From Neorhizobium lilium (GTDB taxonomy: Bacteria; Pseudomonadota; Alphaproteobacteria; Rhizobiales; Rhizobiaceae), in assembly GCF_004053875.1 (NCBI RefSeq), contig NZ_SBIP01000008.1, positions 1 to 64,000 of the forward strand: a DNA stretch of 64,000 nt, given 5' to 3'. Under the pieces are notes generated by a model. That model was not told the origin of the DNA. It ran no database searches and saw only the letters and a list, made by a program, of their open reading frames with translations. The position numbers and the translations under genes were made by a program. This document shows positions 28,944-39,444 of this stretch, piece after piece (positions within the stretch are counted from its first letter, which is position 1; each line of letters opens with the position of its first letter).

Positions 28944-29044
28944 ATGACGCTCCTACCAGATTCGCCATGTACGCATTCTATATTAGGTCCGTTGTTACAG
29001 CATTGTGAAGCCCAATAAATGTGAAGAATTAAAGACCTGCGGCG

Positions 29045-29686
29045 TCACACCACAGGCATGGTTTCGCGCCGCATCCGCGAGGCGTAATAGGCCCAGAAAA
29101 CCCGTGCGGCCACCGAGCGCCAGGGGCGCCATGCCTGCGCCATTTCGGCCAGATCCTTGGGCATTGGCCGCTCTTTCAGCCCCAGCGCGTGCCCTACGGC
29201 TGCCTGCAGCGCCACATCTCCGACCGGGAATATATCCGGATGCCCGGCACAGAACATCAGATAGACCTCGGCGGACCAGGGACCGACGCCGGGCAGCGCC
29301 GTCAATTGGCGAATGGCGTCGCTTGTCTCCATCCGGCAGACTCTATCCAGATCGACTCGATCCTCCATGACTGCTAACGCCAACCCCTGCAAAGTCGCGG
29401 CCTTGGCCCGAGATAGACCGAACGTCGCTATGATCTCTGGAGTGTGGGCACCATAGCTGGATGCCGTCACCGGCCCGCAAGCCTCGATGCGCCGCCAGAT
29501 AGCCTGCGCGCTGGCCCGCGACACCATCTGCGAGACGATGATGGTGGCAAGGCCGGCAAAGCCCGGCGCGCTCAGCCGCAACGGGATCGGCCCCGCCGCC
29601 TCTACCACCGGCAAAAGCCGAGCATCGAGACGGACAAGCGTCTCCACGCCCCGATCTATATCCGACTGGTCGCGGATGACATTCAC
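29045..29686 (-). CDS. DNA-3-methyladenine glycosylase II (AlkA-like)
   Basis: This enzyme removes alkylated bases to start base-excision repair. The 213-residue protein has the HhH-GPD signature: LPGVGPWSAEVYL as the hairpin and the catalytic Asp in FPVGDVAL, with the Lys of other subfamilies absent. I choose GTG at 29686, which has GGAGAGG four bases upstream and avoids overlapping gluQRS; longer frames exist but would overlap the divergent gene. It lacks the N-terminal AlkA domain of E. coli, as is common in this group. Confidence 0.88.
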   Translation of the reverse strand: MNVIRDQSDIDRGVETLVRLDARLLPVVEAAGPIPLRLSAPGFAGLATIIVSQMVSRASAQAIWRRIEACGPVTASSYGAHTPEIIATFGLSRAKAATLQGLALAVMEDRVDLDRVCRMETSDAIRQLTALPGVGPWSAEVYLMFCAGHPDIFPVGDVALQAAVGHALGLKERPMPKDLAEMAQAWRPWRSVAARVFWAYYASRMRRETMPVV

Positions 29687-29736
29687 CAAGCCTCTCCACC
29701 ATGGCCGTTTTCCGTAAAGCATGCCAGAAAGAGGCC

Positions 29737-30618
29737 ATGCCCGTACCGTCACCTGATAAACCCGTCTATCGGTTTGCGCCAAGCCCAAACGGAAACCTGC
29801 ATCTCGGCCACGCGCTCTCCGCTTTTCTCAACCACGACCTGGCAAGAGGAGCGGGCGGCCGCTTCCTGCTGCGGATCGAGGATATCGACACCGCCCGATG
29901 CACGCCGGAATTCGAAGCTCGAATCTACCGCGACCTCGCTTGGCTGGGACTGGAATGGGAAAACCCGGTCCGGCGACAGTCGGAACACTTCACCTTCTAC
30001 GCTGCTGCACTGGGCCGCTTGAACGAGATAGGGCTCATCTACCCCGCCTTCATGACCCGCGGCGAGGTGAAAGCGCGGGTTGCGGCCCTGGAAGCGATGG
30101 GCGGCGTCTGGCCGCGCGATCCGGATGGCTCACCGCTCTATCCGGAAGACGATCGGCATCGCAGCGAAACGGAGCGCCGGACCCTCATCGAAAAAGGCCT
30201 GCGCCATGCGTTCCGGCTGGACATGCACAAAGCCCTGGAGCAGGTAAACCGGCCCTTGTTCTGGACGGAAACCGGAGATGGGCGAAAGGGCAGCATAGAA
30301 GCCGATCCCGCCGCTTGGGGAGACGTGATCCTCTCCCGCTCCGATGCCGCGTCGAGCTACCACCTATCGGTTACGGTGGACGATGCAGCGCAGGGCATCA
30401 CCCATGTGGTGAGGGGGCTGGATCTCTTCGCGGCAACCTCCGTCCACCGACTGTTGCAGGCGCTTCTGGACCTTCCGGAGCCCTGTTATCATCACCATCG
30501 ACTTGTCCTTGGGGCCGATGGCCGCAAGCTCTCGAAGAGCGAGGGTTCAACGGGACTCGCGGCCCTTCGCAGCCAGGGGCTCGGGCCGGACGCCATCCGC
30601 CGATTGGTCGGCCTTTAG
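29737..30618 (+). CDS. gluQRS: Glutamyl-Q tRNA(Asp) synthetase
   Basis: GluQ-RS attaches glutamate to queuosine at position 34 of tRNA-Asp. The 293-residue protein is a truncated GluRS: it has the class I HIGH-like motif (HLGH, about residue 23) and KLSKS near residue 265, but no anticodon-binding domain. ATG at 29737 gives the MPVPSPDKPVYRFAPSPNG start; an ATG 12 codons earlier is possible. Its last 72 bases overlap the convergent yihY gene. A queuosine-precursor transporter gene lies at 57281. Confidence 0.95.
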   Translation: MPVPSPDKPVYRFAPSPNGNLHLGHALSAFLNHDLARGAGGRFLLRIEDIDTARCTPEFEARIYRDLAWLGLEWENPVRRQSEHFTFYAAALGRLNEIGLIYPAFMTRGEVKARVAALEAMGGVWPRDPDGSPLYPEDDRHRSETERRTLIEKGLRHAFRLDMHKALEQVNRPLFWTETGDGRKGSIEADPAAWGDVILSRSDAASSYHLSVTVDDAAQGITHVVRGLDLFAATSVHRLLQALLDLPEPCYHHHRLVLGADGRKLSKSEGSTGLAALRSQGLGPDAIRRLVGL

Positions 30619-31521
30619 CTGGTCCTGTTCGCGCAGCCGCCGCTCCCGGCGAAAGCGTGAGAACACGGAATAGATCCGGTATTTCATCAGGGCGGCATTG
30701 AGCTCCGCCCCCAGCATGAAGATCACGCCCACCATATACAGGAAGACCAGCACGATCATGATTGATGCCAGACCGGCATAGGTCGCGGCGTAATTCGCAA
30801 AGGTCGAGAGATAGGCCGCGAAACCGAAGCCGAACGCTGTCCAGATGACGATGGTCATCAGCACGCCGGGAAGGATGTCGATGATCCTGCGGTTGCCCGC
30901 CGGCAGCCACTTGTGGGACAAGAGGAGGCCGATCATCAGAAGGAAACCGGTTCCCACAAGGCCCCAGTTGGCAGCGGCATTCAGGTCCGAGATCAGCCAG
31001 GGAAACCGCGTTTCGGCAAATCGCATCGTTACAGGCACGGCGACGAGAACAATGCTGATGACCGCAAAGATCACCACTGCCACGATCACATAGCCGAGAC
31101 TTGCCAGACGCGTCACATACCAGGGCCGATGTTCGGTGACCCGATAGGCGCGGTTGAGCGAAATCCGAAGCGCCTCCACCCCGTTCGATGCGAAGTAAGC
31201 GGCTGCCAGGACCGAGACGGTCAGCAGCCCGCCGCGGGGGATCAACAGTACCCGCTGGATTTCCGAAGCGATCGGCTCTGCGATATCGGCCGGCCAGGCA
31301 TCGAAAAGCAGATGTACCGCGGTCGCAGAAAATCCGCCCGCGCCCAGAAAACCCGCCAGAGCCGTTCCGAAGATCAGGAAAGGGAAAAGTGCCAGCAGGC
31401 CCGACAGCGCGACATGGCTTGCCATCGCCCAACCGTCATCCTCCGTAAAATGCCAGTAGGCATCCCAAAGAACCTTGAAGGCCAATCGGTGCCATCTGAC
31501 GGGGGGATCTTGATCGGACAA
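30547..31521 (-). CDS. YihY/BrkB family inner-membrane protein
   Basis: The 324-residue protein has about six membrane helices and the UPF0761/BrkB pattern (WHFTEDDGWAMASHVALSGL at the start, GAELNAALMKY at the end). Function is unsettled; members have been proposed as transporters and were once called RNase BN by mistake. I choose a TTG start at 31521 with GGAG six bases before it; a start far upstream would overlap the divergent SDR gene. The 3' end runs 72 bases into the opposing gluQRS. Confidence 0.88.
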   Translation of the reverse strand: MSDQDPPVRWHRLAFKVLWDAYWHFTEDDGWAMASHVALSGLLALFPFLIFGTALAGFLGAGGFSATAVHLLFDAWPADIAEPIASEIQRVLLIPRGGLLTVSVLAAAYFASNGVEALRISLNRAYRVTEHRPWYVTRLASLGYVIVAVVIFAVISIVLVAVPVTMRFAETRFPWLISDLNAAANWGLVGTGFLLMIGLLLSHKWLPAGNRRIIDILPGVLMTIVIWTAFGFGFAAYLSTFANYAATYAGLASIMIVLVFLYMVGVIFMLGAELNAALMKYRIYSVFSRFRRERRLREQDQLKADQSADGVRPEPLAAKGRESR

Positions 31522-31591
31522 TGGCAACTCCGTTGTGGCCTTCGGCGAAATATGGGAGGAACCCCTACACTTGTACAGAGAGGCTCCTCGA

Positions 31592-32425
31592 ATGGCCGAA
31601 GAAAGAACGATCATCGTCACCGGCTGTTCCTCCGGCATCGGCGCCCATTGCGCCCGGGCCCTGAAGCGTGACGGCTGGCGGGTCTTTGCAACCGTGCGCA
31701 AGCAGGAGGATCTTGCTGCCCTGGAGGCGAACGGGCTGGAAGCGCTGCTGATGGACTACGCCCGAGCCGAAACCATCACGGCTCTGGTGGATGCGGTAAA
31801 GAGCCGCACCGGCGGGCGGATCGATGCGCTTTTCAACAACGGCGCCTATGGCCAGCCGGGTGCGGTGGAGGACCTCTCGACGGACGTCCTGCGCCAGCAA
31901 TTCGAAACCAACTTCTTCGGTTGGCACGAGTTGACCCGGCAGGTTATCCCGCTCATGCGCGCTCGAGGACATGGCCGCATCGTCAACTGCTCGTCCATCC
32001 TCGGCCTCCTGCCCTATCGTTACCGGGGCGCCTACACAGCCTCAAAATACGCGTTGGAGGGCCTGACGATCACGCTGCGCATGGAACTTGAGGGGAGCGG
32101 TATCGGAGTGAGCCTGATCGAGCCCGGCCCGATCGCCTCCCGCTTCACCGCCAATGCTTTGGCCAAGATCAACGAGCATGTCGATCTCGAAGGCTCTGCC
32201 CATGCGGCAGAATACAAACGCCAACTCCGGCGGCTTGACGGCAGCGGACCGGTCAACCGGCACAAGCTCGGGCCCGAGGCAGTCTACAGCGTGTTGCAGC
32301 ACGCCTTGACCTCGCCTCGCCCCAAGCCCCATTATCTGGTCACGACGCCCGCCAAACAGGGCGCTTTCCTGAAGAGACTGCTTCCGGCCGCGCTGTTCTA
32401 CAAGCTTATGCGCCGGCTGGACTGA
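31592..32425 (+). CDS. Short-chain dehydrogenase/reductase
   Basis: A 277-residue classical SDR with the nucleotide motif TGCSSGIG (residues 9-16), NNGAYG in place of NNAG, the catalytic Ser in the SSILG segment, and the YTASK active-site pair (Tyr and Lys, about residue 150). Substrate is unknown; the length and C-terminus resemble the group annotated as NAD(P)-dependent oxidoreductases acting on lipids or steroids. An AGAGAGG ribosome-binding site precedes ATG at 31592. It leads the rightward run SDR, small membrane protein, cobalamin adenosyltransferase, rhomboid. Confidence 0.92.
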   Translation: MAEERTIIVTGCSSGIGAHCARALKRDGWRVFATVRKQEDLAALEANGLEALLMDYARAETITALVDAVKSRTGGRIDALFNNGAYGQPGAVEDLSTDVLRQQFETNFFGWHELTRQVIPLMRARGHGRIVNCSSILGLLPYRYRGAYTASKYALEGLTITLRMELEGSGIGVSLIEPGPIASRFTANALAKINEHVDLEGSAHAAEYKRQLRRLDGSGPVNRHKLGPEAVYSVLQHALTSPRPKPHYLVTTPAKQGAFLKRLLPAALFYKLMRRLD

Positions 32426-32441
32426 AAGGCGAATATCCGCG

Positions 32442-32645
32442 ATGTCGAGTTTCACCACCATTCTGGCCCTGATCGTCATGGGGCTTGTCGTTCTTGTGCT
32501 GATCCGCGGTCTGTTCAACATGCTGAAAGGCACCGATGCCAACCGGTCGAACAAGTTGATGCAACTGCGCCTGCTCTTGCAGGCGATCGCCATCGCACTC
32601 ATCATGCTGACGCTCTGGCTGACCGGCGGCGGACGGCCGAGCTGA
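32442..32645 (+). CDS. Twin-transmembrane (HIG1-like) small protein
   Basis: The 67-residue protein has two hydrophobic helices (about 5-28 and 44-62) separated by a basic loop with RSNKLMQLR, matching the HIG1-type fold found in respiratory supercomplex factors. In bacteria the role is not established. It is 16 bases after the SDR gene and 14 bases before the adenosyltransferase gene, so it belongs to that operon. Confidence 0.85.
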   Translation: MSSFTTILALIVMGLVVLVLIRGLFNMLKGTDANRSNKLMQLRLLLQAIAIALIMLTLWLTGGGRPS

Positions 32646-32659
32646 CGGCGGGACAGGAT

Positions 32660-33232
32660 ATGGTAAAGCTCAACAAGATCTATACGCGCACCGGCGATGA
32701 CGGCACCACGGCGCTCGTTGCGGGACCACGGCGCGACAAGCACGATCTGCGCGTCGATTCTTACGGCGAGATCGACGAGACCAATTCGGCCATCGGCATC
32801 GCCCGCCTCCATACCCGCGACATGCCGCAGCTGGATGGGATGCTGTTGCGCATCCAGAACGATCTTTTCGACCTCGGCGCAGACCTTGCCACGCCGGAGA
32901 CCGGGCAGAAGCCGGACTACGAGCCGCTAAGGGTGCTCGAAGCGCAGGCGACGCGGTTGGAAGGCGAGATCGACTTTCTGAACTCGGAACTGCAGCCGCT
33001 GCGGTCCTTCGTGCTTCCGGGTGGTTCGCCGGCAGCGGCCTATCTTCACTTGGCGCGAACGGTTGCGCGAAGGGCTGAACGGGTCATGGTGGAGCTGTCG
33101 CGGGAGGAGCCGGTCGGTGAAGCGGCTCTCAAATACATCAATCGCCTCTCGGACTTCCTTTTCGTCGCGGCGCGTTATGCGAATGATCGGGGCGAGGCCG
33201 ATATTCTTTGGGTGCCCGGCAAGAACCGCTAA
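32660..33232 (+). CDS. PduO-type cob(I)alamin adenosyltransferase
   Basis: The enzyme attaches the 5'-deoxyadenosyl group of ATP to cob(I)alamin, forming coenzyme B12. The 190-residue protein has the N-terminal ATP motif TRTGDDGTT, GEIDETNS, and the later RRAERVMVEL and NRLSDFLFVAAR signatures. Length is typical of PduO. cobT and cobS of the corrin pathway are 26 kb away in the window. It sits 27 bases before the rhomboid gene. Confidence 0.96.
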   Translation: MVKLNKIYTRTGDDGTTALVAGPRRDKHDLRVDSYGEIDETNSAIGIARLHTRDMPQLDGMLLRIQNDLFDLGADLATPETGQKPDYEPLRVLEAQATRLEGEIDFLNSELQPLRSFVLPGGSPAAAYLHLARTVARRAERVMVELSREEPVGEAALKYINRLSDFLFVAARYANDRGEADILWVPGKNR

Positions 33233-33259
33233 AGCCCCCGGCGGGAGGAGAAGCAAGGC

Positions 33260-34006
33260 ATGTTCATCCCTCTGCACGATGCCGTCGAGCTGAAATACAT
33301 CCGCGTGCAGTGGGTAACGATCGGCATCATCGCGATCAACGTGCTGAGCTGGGCTTTCACCTCTCTGGCCAATCCCGAAACCGCGGAACGGGCCTCGCTT
33401 GGCCTTGGGTTCATTCCGGCGGTCATATTCCATTATGCGGTTCTCGATCCTTCAGTCGTCCTGGTGCCGGCAGACGCCACCTTCCTGACCTATGCCTTCC
33501 TGCATCTCGATTTCTGGCATCTGGCTTCGAACATGCTGTTCCTCTGGGTGTTTGGAGACAATGTCGAAGACGCCCTCGGCCATGTGAAGTATGCGGTCTT
33601 CTATCTGCTCTGCGCGGCAGGCGGCGCCCTGCTGCACGGACTCGTAGGGCCAGCCGCGGAAGGCCCGTTGATCGGCGCTTCAGGCGCCATTTCCGGCGTA
33701 GTCGCCGCTTATTTTCTGCTGCACCCGCGTGTCAGGGTTTGGGTTCTGGTTCTTTTCCGCATCCCGCTGCCGCTCCCGGCTTTCATTCCGCTCGCGCTCT
33801 GGATCGTCCAGCAGTTCGTAATGCTGGCGCTCGATCTCGATGGCATGGTTTCCTGGGGTGCCCATGTCGGGGGCATCGTCTGCGGCGCCATCCTCGTGCT
33901 CTTCATGCGCCGCAAAGGCGTGCCGCTGTTCGACCGTACCATCGTGACGCCGAAGGCGGTCAGGCACCAGCCGAGCGTGCCCCGGATCGCAGCCGCGAGA
34001 GAATAG
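33260..34006 (+). CDS. Rhomboid family intramembrane serine protease
   Basis: Rhomboids cut single-pass proteins inside the membrane. The 248-residue protein has about six helices, the serine motif GASGAISG (about residues 138-145) and the catalytic His in WGAHVGG (about 200). HLASNMLFLWVFG supplies the family's HxxxN-like helix. It ends the SDR-HIG1-PduO-rhomboid run. Its targets are unknown. Confidence 0.93.
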   Translation: MFIPLHDAVELKYIRVQWVTIGIIAINVLSWAFTSLANPETAERASLGLGFIPAVIFHYAVLDPSVVLVPADATFLTYAFLHLDFWHLASNMLFLWVFGDNVEDALGHVKYAVFYLLCAAGGALLHGLVGPAAEGPLIGASGAISGVVAAYFLLHPRVRVWVLVLFRIPLPLPAFIPLALWIVQQFVMLALDLDGMVSWGAHVGGIVCGAILVLFMRRKGVPLFDRTIVTPKAVRHQPSVPRIAAARE

Positions 34007-34146
34007 AGTTATGAGAAATCGGTAAGCCCGCGGCCGCAGATCCACGTTGTAATCGGGCAAAAAATGCGTATCCATGTCGCCCACTGACAAATGGATGGGC
34101 CGCTGATGGCGCAGTCTGCGGCGGGAAATAGTCAAGGAAGGACCCC

Positions 34147-34893
34147 ATGAAGATCCTGGTGCCTGTGAAGCGAGTGGTCGATTACAACGTCAAGATCCGT
34201 GTCAAGCCGGATGGCTCGGGCGTAGAACTTGCCAACGTCAAGATGTCGATGAACCCGTTCGATGAAATCTCCGTCGAAGAGGCCCTGCGCATCAAGGAAG
34301 CCGGCAAGGCAGAGGAAGTTGTCGTCGTTTCCATCGGACCGGCCAAGGCCGAGGAAACATTGCGCACCGCGCTCGCCATGGGCGCCGACCGTGCTATTCT
34401 TGTCGAGACCGAGGATGCCGTAGAGCCGCTCGCCGTCGCCAAGATCCTTAAAGGCATAATAGATGCCGAACAGCCGGGACTGATCATCGTCGGCAAACAG
34501 GCGATTGACGACGACAGCAACCAGACCGGCCAGATGCTGGCGGCGCTTCTGGGCACCGCCCAAGCAACCTTCGCCTCGAAGATCGAGCTCGGCGAGGGTT
34601 CCGCGAAAGTGACCCGCGAAGTCGATGGCGGCCTCCAGACGATCGAGGTCAAGCTGCCCGCCGTCGTCACGACGGATCTTCGGCTGAACGAGCCCCGCTA
34701 CGCATCTCTGCCGAACATCATGAAGGCCAAGAAGAAGCCGCTCGACAAGAAGACGCCGGCAGACTTCGGTGTGGATACGGCACCCCGATTGAAGGTTCTG
34801 AAGACGGAAGAGCCGGGCGGCCGCAAGGCTGGCATAAAGGTCAAGACGGTAGAAGAACTCGTCGCTAACCTGAAAACCGCCGGCATTCTCTAA
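34147..34893 (+). CDS. etfB: Electron transfer flavoprotein subunit beta
   Basis: EtfB and EtfA form the heterodimer that carries electrons from acyl-CoA and other dehydrogenases to the quinone pool via ETF-QO. The 248-residue product starts MKILVPVKRVVDYNVKIRVK and holds the AMP-site and recognition-loop segment ADRAILVETED and DDDSNQTGQM. It is 31 bases before etfA. Confidence 0.97.
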   Translation: MKILVPVKRVVDYNVKIRVKPDGSGVELANVKMSMNPFDEISVEEALRIKEAGKAEEVVVVSIGPAKAEETLRTALAMGADRAILVETEDAVEPLAVAKILKGIIDAEQPGLIIVGKQAIDDDSNQTGQMLAALLGTAQATFASKIELGEGSAKVTREVDGGLQTIEVKLPAVVTTDLRLNEPRYASLPNIMKAKKKPLDKKTPADFGVDTAPRLKVLKTEEPGGRKAGIKVKTVEELVANLKTAGIL

Positions 34894-34924
34894 GCGCCAC
34901 CGGAAGAACTAGGAGACATATATC

Positions 34925-35854
34925 ATGGCCATTCTTCTTCTGGCTGAACACGACAGCAACACCATTTCCGATCAGACCGCCAAGGCGCTGACGGCGGCAA
35001 CGCAGATCGGCGCTGACGTTCACATCCTCGTTGCCGGTGCCGGTGCGCAAGGTGCAGCCGATGCAGCTGCCAAGCTCACGGGCGTCAACAAGGTCCTGCT
35101 GGCCGACGACCCCAGCCTTGCCAACAACCTGGCAGAACCGCTCGCAGCCCTGATCGTCTCGCTCGCCGGCGGTTATGATACCATTATCGCGGCCGCAACC
35201 GCTTCCGCCAAGAACGTCATGCCGCGGGTGGCAGCGCTTCTCGACGTTATGCAGGTCTCGGAAATCACCGATGTCGTGTCGTCCGACACGTTCAAGCGGC
35301 CGATCTATGCCGGCAACGCGATCCAGACGGTACAGGCAACCGACGCGACGAAGGTGATCACCGTGCGCACGGCATCCTTCACCGCCACGGGCGAAGGCGG
35401 TTCTGCAACGGTGGAAACGATTGCAGCCGCTGCAAATCCTGGGGTTTCCACCTTTGTGACCGACGCGCTCTCTTCGTCCGAACGCCCGGAACTGACCTCG
35501 GCCAAGATCATCATCTCCGGCGGCCGCGCGCTTGGTTCCTCAGAAAAATTCAAGGAAGTCATCCTGCCCGTGGCCGACAAGCTGGGTGCTGCAGTGGGTG
35601 CGTCCCGCGCCGCCGTCGATGCCGGCTACGCTCCGAACGACTGGCAGGTGGGCCAGACCGGCAAGGTCGTAGCACCTGCACTCTACATCGCGGTTGGCAT
35701 TTCCGGCGCCATTCAGCATCTGGCCGGCATGAAGGACTCAAAGGTGATCGTCGCCATCAACAAGGACGAGGAAGCGCCCATCTTCCAGGTTGCCGACTAT
35801 GGCCTGGTCGGTGATCTCTTCGAACTTCTGCCTCAGCTTGAGAAGGCTCTTTGA
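34925..35854 (+). CDS. etfA: Electron transfer flavoprotein subunit alpha
   Basis: This 309-residue subunit binds FAD through its C-terminal half; GQTGKVVAPALYIAVGISG and SKVIVAINKDEEAPIF are the characteristic segments. It completes the EtfAB dimer with the gene immediately before it. A terminator follows (35910-35946), so the hydroxybutyryl-CoA dehydrogenase gene downstream is probably separately transcribed, or partly by read-through. Confidence 0.98.
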   Translation: MAILLLAEHDSNTISDQTAKALTAATQIGADVHILVAGAGAQGAADAAAKLTGVNKVLLADDPSLANNLAEPLAALIVSLAGGYDTIIAAATASAKNVMPRVAALLDVMQVSEITDVVSSDTFKRPIYAGNAIQTVQATDATKVITVRTASFTATGEGGSATVETIAAAANPGVSTFVTDALSSSERPELTSAKIIISGGRALGSSEKFKEVILPVADKLGAAVGASRAAVDAGYAPNDWQVGQTGKVVAPALYIAVGISGAIQHLAGMKDSKVIVAINKDEEAPIFQVADYGLVGDLFELLPQLEKAL

Positions 35855-35909
35855 GCACTTGCCGCCGCAGTTGCGAAAAAGATTGGCAAAATACGCGTTA
35901 GCAGAATAA

Positions 35910-35946
35910 AAATTGCCGGGCTGTATGCATGCAGCTCGGCATTTTC
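35910..35946 (+). terminator. Rho-independent terminator of etfBA
   Basis: A 10-bp stem with one G-U pair (TGCCGGGCTG at 35914-35923 with 35932-35941) and loop TATGCATG is followed by TTTTC. Confidence 0.85.
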
Positions 35947-35995
35947 ATGAACAGACGCTCGGCAGAGGGCGCAAGGCTGCTAAGGGAGCGAGTAA

Positions 35996-36877
35996 ATGAT
36001 ACCGGTCATCGAGAGTATTGGGATCGTCGGAGCCGGTCAGATGGGCTGCGGCATTGCGCATGTCTCCGCTCTTGCCGGCTACAAGGTCCAGATCTACGAT
36101 GTCTCGCAGGATCGGATCGAAACGGCGCTTGCCACGATCAACGGCAACCTAGCCCGACAGGTAAGCGGCGGAAAGCTGACCGACGAGAGCCGAACGGCGG
36201 CCCTCTCACTCATTTCGGGATCGGCAGACGTCAACGACCTGGCGCCGATGGACTTAGTCATCGAGGCTGCAACCGAAGACGAAAGCGTGAAGCGCAGGAT
36301 CTATGCCCAGGTCTGCCCGGTCTTGAAGCCGGACGCCATGCTCGCCACCAATACTTCGTCGCTCTCCATTACCCGTCTTGCCTCGGCGACCGACCGGCCG
36401 GAGCGCTTCATGGGCATCCACTTCATGAATCCTGTACCCGTCATGAAGCTCGTCGAGCTCGTACGTGGTATCGCAACCGGCGAACCGACCTTCAGCGCTG
36501 CCAAGCAATATGTCGCCAAGCTGGACAAGACGGCAACGGTTGCCGAGGATTTCCCTGCCTTCATCGTCAACCGCATCCTGCTGCCGATGATCAACGAAGC
36601 GATCTACACCCTCTACGAGGGCGTCGGCTCCGTCGAGGCGATCGACACGGCCATGAAGCTTGGCGCAAATCATCCCATGGGACCGTTACAACTGGCGGAT
36701 TTCATCGGGCTGGACACCTGTCTGTCGATCATGCAGGTGCTCTATGACGGACTGGCGGACTCCAAATACCGTCCCTGCCCGCTTCTCGTAAAATATGTCG
36801 AGGCCGGCTGGCTCGGCCGCAAGTCCGGCCGCGGCTTCTACGACTACCGCGGCGAGACACCGGTCCCGACGCGGTAG
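35996..36877 (+). CDS. 3-hydroxybutyryl-CoA dehydrogenase
   Basis: The enzyme interconverts acetoacetyl-CoA and 3-hydroxybutyryl-CoA with NAD(P), linking fatty-acid or PHB metabolism. The 293-residue protein has the Rossmann motif GIVGAGQMGCGIAH (about 9-22), the catalytic His in GIHFMNPVP (about 139) with Glu of the dyad following, and the C-terminal 3HCDH domain ending in the SGRGFYDY signature. It follows etfBA, which would accept electrons from partner acyl-CoA dehydrogenases. Confidence 0.95.
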   Translation: MIPVIESIGIVGAGQMGCGIAHVSALAGYKVQIYDVSQDRIETALATINGNLARQVSGGKLTDESRTAALSLISGSADVNDLAPMDLVIEAATEDESVKRRIYAQVCPVLKPDAMLATNTSSLSITRLASATDRPERFMGIHFMNPVPVMKLVELVRGIATGEPTFSAAKQYVAKLDKTATVAEDFPAFIVNRILLPMINEAIYTLYEGVGSVEAIDTAMKLGANHPMGPLQLADFIGLDTCLSIMQVLYDGLADSKYRPCPLLVKYVEAGWLGRKSGRGFYDYRGETPVPTR

Positions 36878-36974
36878 CAGTCGCTTTGTCTTGTCAATCA
36901 GGTCTACAGGAATTCTATTGACGGAGTGGGAGGCGAGCTTTTCGCCCGCCTCCTGTAGATCACCTTCGGATTAG

Positions 36975-37010
36975 AACCCGCACGCTTGCCTGCCAGTTCG
37001 TGCGGGTTTT
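36975..37010 (+). terminator. Terminator after the hydroxybutyryl-CoA dehydrogenase gene
   Basis: A 10-bp perfect stem (AACCCGCACG at 36975-36984 with 36999-37008) is followed by TTTTCC. It separates this gene from the opposing tlpA. A second imperfect hairpin with GGGAGGCGAGC lies at about 36924-36955. Confidence 0.8.
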
Positions 37011-37040
37011 CCGTATGGTAAACGTGATGCTAAATGGTTC

Positions 37041-37709
37041 CTACGACCCCTTCGCCGCCATGATCAACGCCTTGCCGTCGGCGCTGTCCCAGGCGGCCGG
37101 GCCGTTCATGGCGGAGATCAGGCAGCCCTTGCCGTCGATCACCAGCGTGACGGGCAGCCCGAAGGCAAGTCCTTCCTTCTTCAGCTTGTTGAACACGCCC
37201 ATGGAACTGTCGCGGTAATAGCCCAGCCCGTCGATGCCATATTCCGCCATGAAGGCCTTCGGCTTCTCATCGCCGCCCGTATCGATGTTGACGGCGACAA
37301 CTTCGAAGCCCGGTCCGCCCATCTCCTTCTGCAGCGCATTGAGGGCGGGCATTTCCTGGCGGCAGGGACCGCACCAGGTCGCCCAGAGATTAAGCAGCAC
37401 CGTCTTGCCGGACAAATCAGCAGTCGTCATATTCTGTCCGGCCGGTCCTTTGAAGTTAAGCTCGAGCGGGCGCGGCGGTTGCGCGGGCACCATGGCCGCC
37501 ACTTCCCCCTTGGCGAAACGGGAGACCGCCTTCACCGTCTCCACCGATCCTTCGCAAGTGCCGGACGAGGCTTCGAACAGGGCTCCGGCAGCATTGCCAG
37601 ACCCCGTATTCGTCACGTATACCGCCACGGCACCGGCGAGAATTCCCGCAATGCCGGCGATCAGGATCAACCGGACGAACGGAAGGCCTAAGGGTCTTTT
37701 CGACGTCAT
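37041..37709 (-). CDS. tlpA: TlpA-like thiol-disulfide reductase
   Basis: The 222-residue membrane-anchored protein has one N-terminal helix (about 12-33) and a periplasmic thioredoxin-fold domain with the active site WCGPC (about residue 112), and cis-Pro in the LPVTLVID segment. TlpA in rhizobia reduces copper-site cysteines of cytochrome oxidase assembly factors. It is divergent from argH with only 24 bases between starts, so they share a regulatory region. Confidence 0.92.
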   Translation of the reverse strand: MTSKRPLGLPFVRLILIAGIAGILAGAVAVYVTNTGSGNAAGALFEASSGTCEGSVETVKAVSRFAKGEVAAMVPAQPPRPLELNFKGPAGQNMTTADLSGKTVLLNLWATWCGPCRQEMPALNALQKEMGGPGFEVVAVNIDTGGDEKPKAFMAEYGIDGLGYYRDSSMGVFNKLKKEGLAFGLPVTLVIDGKGCLISAMNGPAAWDSADGKALIMAAKGS

Positions 37710-37733
37710 GTAACACTCCAGGACTTGTCACAC

Positions 37734-39137
<1,404 letters not shown>

Positions 39138-39222
39138 GACTTGAACTCATGAGGATAAGTCTGCACAAGTGGGCACAGCTTCCTTGAGACACATTTCCGC
39201 AGCTGCCGGAGACAGAGACAGA

Positions 39223-39429
39223 ATGGCCAATTCCCTGCTAACCACCGCCCGCCTCACCCTTGTTTTGGGCGTGATCGGCATCGCTGCCGTTGGCTGCGGC
39301 CGCAAGGGCGACCTCGACCGCCCGAGCACGCCGGTCGAGCAGCAGAATATCCGCAAGAACATCAAGGAAAGCGAGAAACACCCCGCTCCGGCTCCCGACC
39401 GGAAATTCCTTCTCGATCCGCTGCTCTGA
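39223..39429 (+). CDS. lptM: Small lipoprotein, LptM/YifL type
   Basis: The 68-residue product has a lipoprotein signal peptide with lipobox AAVGC (Cys at about residue 25) followed at once by GRKGDLDRP, the conserved start of LptM, which stabilises the LPS transporter LptD in E. coli. The gene between argH and lysA in this order is common in proteobacteria. The start at 39223 fits; the frame extends 18 codons upstream without support. Confidence 0.9.
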   Translation: MANSLLTTARLTLVLGVIGIAAVGCGRKGDLDRPSTPVEQQNIRKNIKESEKHPAPAPDRKFLLDPLL

Positions 39430-39444
39430 CATCCGGTCTCTGAC

